This document shows, piece after piece, positions 62,061 through 64,000 of a stretch of 64,000 bases of DNA. The translations under genes and the position numbers were made by a program. Each line of letters begins with the position of its first letter. The stretch's first letter is position 1. The stretch comes from Kriegella aquimaris (GTDB lineage Bacteria > Bacteroidota > Bacteroidia > Flavobacteriales > Flavobacteriaceae): contig NZ_FNGV01000002.1 of the NCBI RefSeq assembly GCF_900103215.1, positions 434,001 through 498,000 on the forward strand, written 5' to 3'. The notes under the pieces are model-generated. The model saw nothing but the letters and a program-made list of their open reading frames with translations. It was not told the origin of the DNA and did not search any database.

Positions 62061-62888
62061 TTACTCTTTTAAGCTGAAGGAATACAGATTTCTTCCAGTG
62101 TTGCCGCGTTCCTCATCCGAGAGTAATAAAGTTGTTCCATCCATAAAAGAAATAGACTCCAATTGGGTTGTGGCCCCTAAATCGATGGTTTTCATTTTTC
62201 CTTTAGAAAAATCATCCGAAGTAAAATCGGTAAATACCCAAAGCCTTCCGTAGCCTAGAATTACAATCGTTTTTCCGTCTGGAGATATATCGGCCGCTGT
62301 AACTTCACAAACACCTTGTTCTTCACAGGGGGTAAATTTACCCACAAAAGTAGCTTCATAATTCCCTTTATGTGCCGGAACTTTATAAATCATGGCCTCT
62401 CCGGTGAAAGGTCGCGCCCTGTCTTTTGTAATTATGTACAGAAAGTTATCACGATAGAACAGGGCCTCTGATCCGAAAATCTTTTTATCGGGAAATCGAA
62501 AATTTATTTTTTCGGCATCGATTTTATTTCCCTCCTCGTTTTGGGGGTTTGGGAGTTTATAAATTGTCAATTCTTTTCGCTTACCGTTGTTGTTGCCCGT
62601 ATCGGCTATATAAACGTTTCCTTCTTCGTCTCTAGCGATATCTTCCCAATCTTCATTCTTGGCATTATCGACTTTCAGTTCGTTCAATAATTTTCCCTTA
62701 AAATCGGTTTTGTATAATTTATCAGGATTTCCTTTGTCAAGAATGACCCAAAGTGTTGAATCATTGTTATATAGTATTCCGGAGTTCTCTTCCAATTTTG
62801 TCGGAAGTTTGGTGACGTACGTGAGTTGTCCGTAATTGGAGCAACTGGCTAAAAAAAGAGCACCTATAAAAAGAACTATTTTTCTCAT
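62061..62888 (-). CDS. Beta-propeller-like lipoprotein
   Basis: 275 residues with a lipoprotein signal (LFIGALFLASC, C16). The mature part has repeats of propeller type (DEEGNVYIADTGNNNGKRK, DISPDGKTIVILGYGRL, SISFMDGTTLLLSDEERGN), similar to SMP-30/NHL or SdiA-regulated proteins. No catalytic motif is apparent. It is the last of three collinear genes (haloperoxidase-like, GyrI/SRPBCC-like, this), starting 4 bp after its upstream neighbour's stop. Confidence 0.8.
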   Translation of the reverse strand: MRKIVLFIGALFLASCSNYGQLTYVTKLPTKLEENSGILYNNDSTLWVILDKGNPDKLYKTDFKGKLLNELKVDNAKNEDWEDIARDEEGNVYIADTGNNNGKRKELTIYKLPNPQNEEGNKIDAEKINFRFPDKKIFGSEALFYRDNFLYIITKDRARPFTGEAMIYKVPAHKGNYEATFVGKFTPCEEQGVCEVTAADISPDGKTIVILGYGRLWVFTDFTSDDFSKGKMKTIDLGATTQLESISFMDGTTLLLSDEERGNTGRNLYSFSLKE

Positions 62889-62892
62889 TTAT

Positions 62893-63783
62893 TTATTCTT
62901 GGATGGGCATGAATACTTCTGTTTTCCAGCTCAGTTCGTTGCCGCCCACATTAGGATTGTTATAAAATATTTCTACTGGTTTGTTCTCGATCTTAAAACC
63001 ATTCTTGTCCGCATAGTCGAGCAATGCGTACCAAGCCCGGTCAGAGGTAATATAATTACCGTTATAAATGGCCTTAAGAGCCTTATTACCATCGAAACGT
63101 TTGTATTGAATAGTCTTGTGCAGCGGTAGCGAATCTGACTTTATAATAGGGTAACAGAAATTGTAATGAATACTGTCGGTTTTAATGTCCCACTTGGTTA
63201 CCTCAATAAAAGGCCTTCCGTTCGGTCGAATATCATTTTTCAAAATCAATTGATCTAACATTGAATAATTTTGCATCATTCCTCGGGCTTTTTCCGTTTG
63301 TTTGCCACTTAAGGATACATAGGCACAATAGCTACTCGGGATACTATCGGTTCCAATAACGGTAACCCGAAAGTTTTCGACGTGCTCTTTCAATTCTTTA
63401 TTAAACTCTAAAAGTGTTTTTTTGGTACGTTTTTCAAAATCGGTATCTGAAAAAGGAATACATAATTTATTTAGTAAACTATGGTCAACATCTTTTACGT
63501 AAACGTATATTTTGGAAGTTGAATCGCTAAGTGCCTCAATTTCCCATTGGAATGAAAATAACGAATCATTGAATTTGATTTGTTGCTTTAAATGATTTAG
63601 GTCTGTCTGTTCGATAAATCGGGAATCCTTTAAAGAAGCTCCCCACGTCTTAATAAACTGATTTATGGCTCCTGAAAAAGTGTTTACTTTGATACTTGCT
63701 ACATAATCATATGGTCTGGCGAAGAGATACCAAAGCAAGGTAACCAATGCTACGGAGGTAATGAATGCCGCAATTTTTTTCAT
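62893..63783 (-). CDS. Membrane-anchored SRPBCC plus GyrI-like protein
   Basis: 296 residues. An N-terminal membrane segment (about 4-20) leads to a polyketide-cyclase/SRPBCC-type lipid- or ligand-binding domain (about 25-140, YVASIKVNTFSGAINQFIKTW) and a GyrI-like effector-binding domain (about 145-293, KALKAIYNGNYITSDRAWYAL). Both parts bind small hydrophobic ligands in other proteins. It begins immediately at the stop of the haloperoxidase-like gene (TAA then ATG), so both are in one operon. The role is unknown. Confidence 0.8.
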   Translation of the reverse strand: MKKIAAFITSVALVTLLWYLFARPYDYVASIKVNTFSGAINQFIKTWGASLKDSRFIEQTDLNHLKQQIKFNDSLFSFQWEIEALSDSTSKIYVYVKDVDHSLLNKLCIPFSDTDFEKRTKKTLLEFNKELKEHVENFRVTVIGTDSIPSSYCAYVSLSGKQTEKARGMMQNYSMLDQLILKNDIRPNGRPFIEVTKWDIKTDSIHYNFCYPIIKSDSLPLHKTIQYKRFDGNKALKAIYNGNYITSDRAWYALLDYADKNGFKIENKPVEIFYNNPNVGGNELSWKTEVFMPIQE

Positions 63784-64000
63784 TTAATTTTGGATAGAGG
63801 CCATCTCTTTTTTTGTGGTCATTCTTAAATGGTTAACTACAAAATCACCTAAATTCCTTCCCTGTTCCAATCCGACCTCTATAGCCACGCGATAGTGGAT
63901 ACCACCGTACATGCGACTGATTGCAGCCTCATCGGCAGCCTGATTGAATGAGGTAAAACTTCGAATAGGAAGCCCATAAGCGGTTTCTGTGTCATCATCA
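63784..64000 (-). CDS. Vanadium-dependent haloperoxidase-like (PAP2) C-terminus
   Basis: The last 72 codons of a gene that continues beyond the window, ending at the TAA at 63784-63786. RSFTSFNQAADEAAISRMYGG followed by IHYRVAIEVGLEQGRNLG matches the C-terminal active-site segment of vanadium haloperoxidases and related PAP2 phosphatases, in which the His of the SRxYGGIH motif coordinates vanadate or phosphate. The other motifs are outside the window, so peroxidase and phosphatase cannot be distinguished. Marine flavobacteria such as Zobellia carry iodoperoxidases of this kind. Confidence 0.85.
   Translation of the reverse strand, partial: DDDTETAYGLPIRSFTSFNQAADEAAISRMYGGIHYRVAIEVGLEQGRNLGDFVVNHLRMTTKKEMASIQN

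Noticed and set aside
1-64000. tRNA, rRNA, CRISPR arrays, insertion sequences and prophage
   Set aside because: No T-loop/acceptor pairs, no regularly spaced repeats, no transposase or integrase genes were found by reading the intergenic regions.

Overview
The window looks like chromosomal core of a marine member of the Flavobacteriaceae (Bacteroidota), probably in the Zobellia/Maribacter/Arenibacter neighbourhood; this is inferred, not measured. Supporting signs are DUF3098, DUF4271, DUF4296 and DUF3127 genes in typical flavobacterial gene orders, type IX secretion (T9SS) sorting-domain proteins, a carboxypeptidase-regulatory-domain TonB-dependent receptor, many lipoproteins, weak Shine-Dalgarno signals, and several -7 boxes of the Bacteroidota form TAnnTTTG. 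I found no tRNA, rRNA, CRISPR array, insertion sequence or prophage.

Layout. 1-8.5 kb: 5' part of leuS, divergent ftsX-DUF3098-uppP-truB, a TonB-like protein, a one-cysteine thioredoxin-fold protein, a TetR regulator, tag and aat. 8.8-14.2 kb: DUF3127 protein with an SSB-like tail, a methyltransferase, a flavin reductase-like protein, a histidine kinase, HIT and greA, and a degenerate Rieske-like lipoprotein. 14.2-27.7 kb: Gfo/Idh oxidoreductase, saccharopine dehydrogenase-like protein, DUF423, pckA, hemD-DUF4271-GT39, polyprenol-phosphate mannosyltransferase-pyrC-DUF4296, an SDR and tyrS. 27.7-36 kb: a LuxE-like enzyme, two tiny T9SS sorting-domain proteins, a TonB-dependent receptor, a beta-helix lipoprotein and a PhoB/PhoR-like two-component pair. 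36-41.2 kb: a collapsed glycosyltransferase pseudogene, trmB, LysE, an alkyltransferase-like protein, and an Fe-S/redox cluster (Mrp, NifU-type, ferredoxin reductase, ferredoxin). 41.2-45.5 kb: ABC exporter, Pif1-type helicase, secreted protein. 45.7-49.7 kb: an operon-like GntP permease-RidA-DSD/DTA enzyme-dipeptidase set, read here as D-serine or related D-amino-acid use. 50-64 kb: slipin, BNR_4 protein, GNAT, coiled-coil lipoprotein, metallophosphoesterases, a 791-residue GAF protein, an HD-Pycsar effector fusion, a phosphoesterase/kinase-like/Omp85 fusion lipoprotein, and the 3' end of a vanadium haloperoxidase-like gene.

The most unusual items are the HD-Pycsar effector fusion without a visible cyclase (57.0-58.2 kb), the divergently transcribed three-part lipoprotein (58.3-62.0 kb), the collapsed glycosyltransferase remnant (36.0-36.3 kb), the D-amino-acid operon, the degenerate Rieske-like lipoprotein and the DUF3127 protein with a DDLPF tail. 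All family assignments come from reading motifs and gene context by eye; no database search was run.
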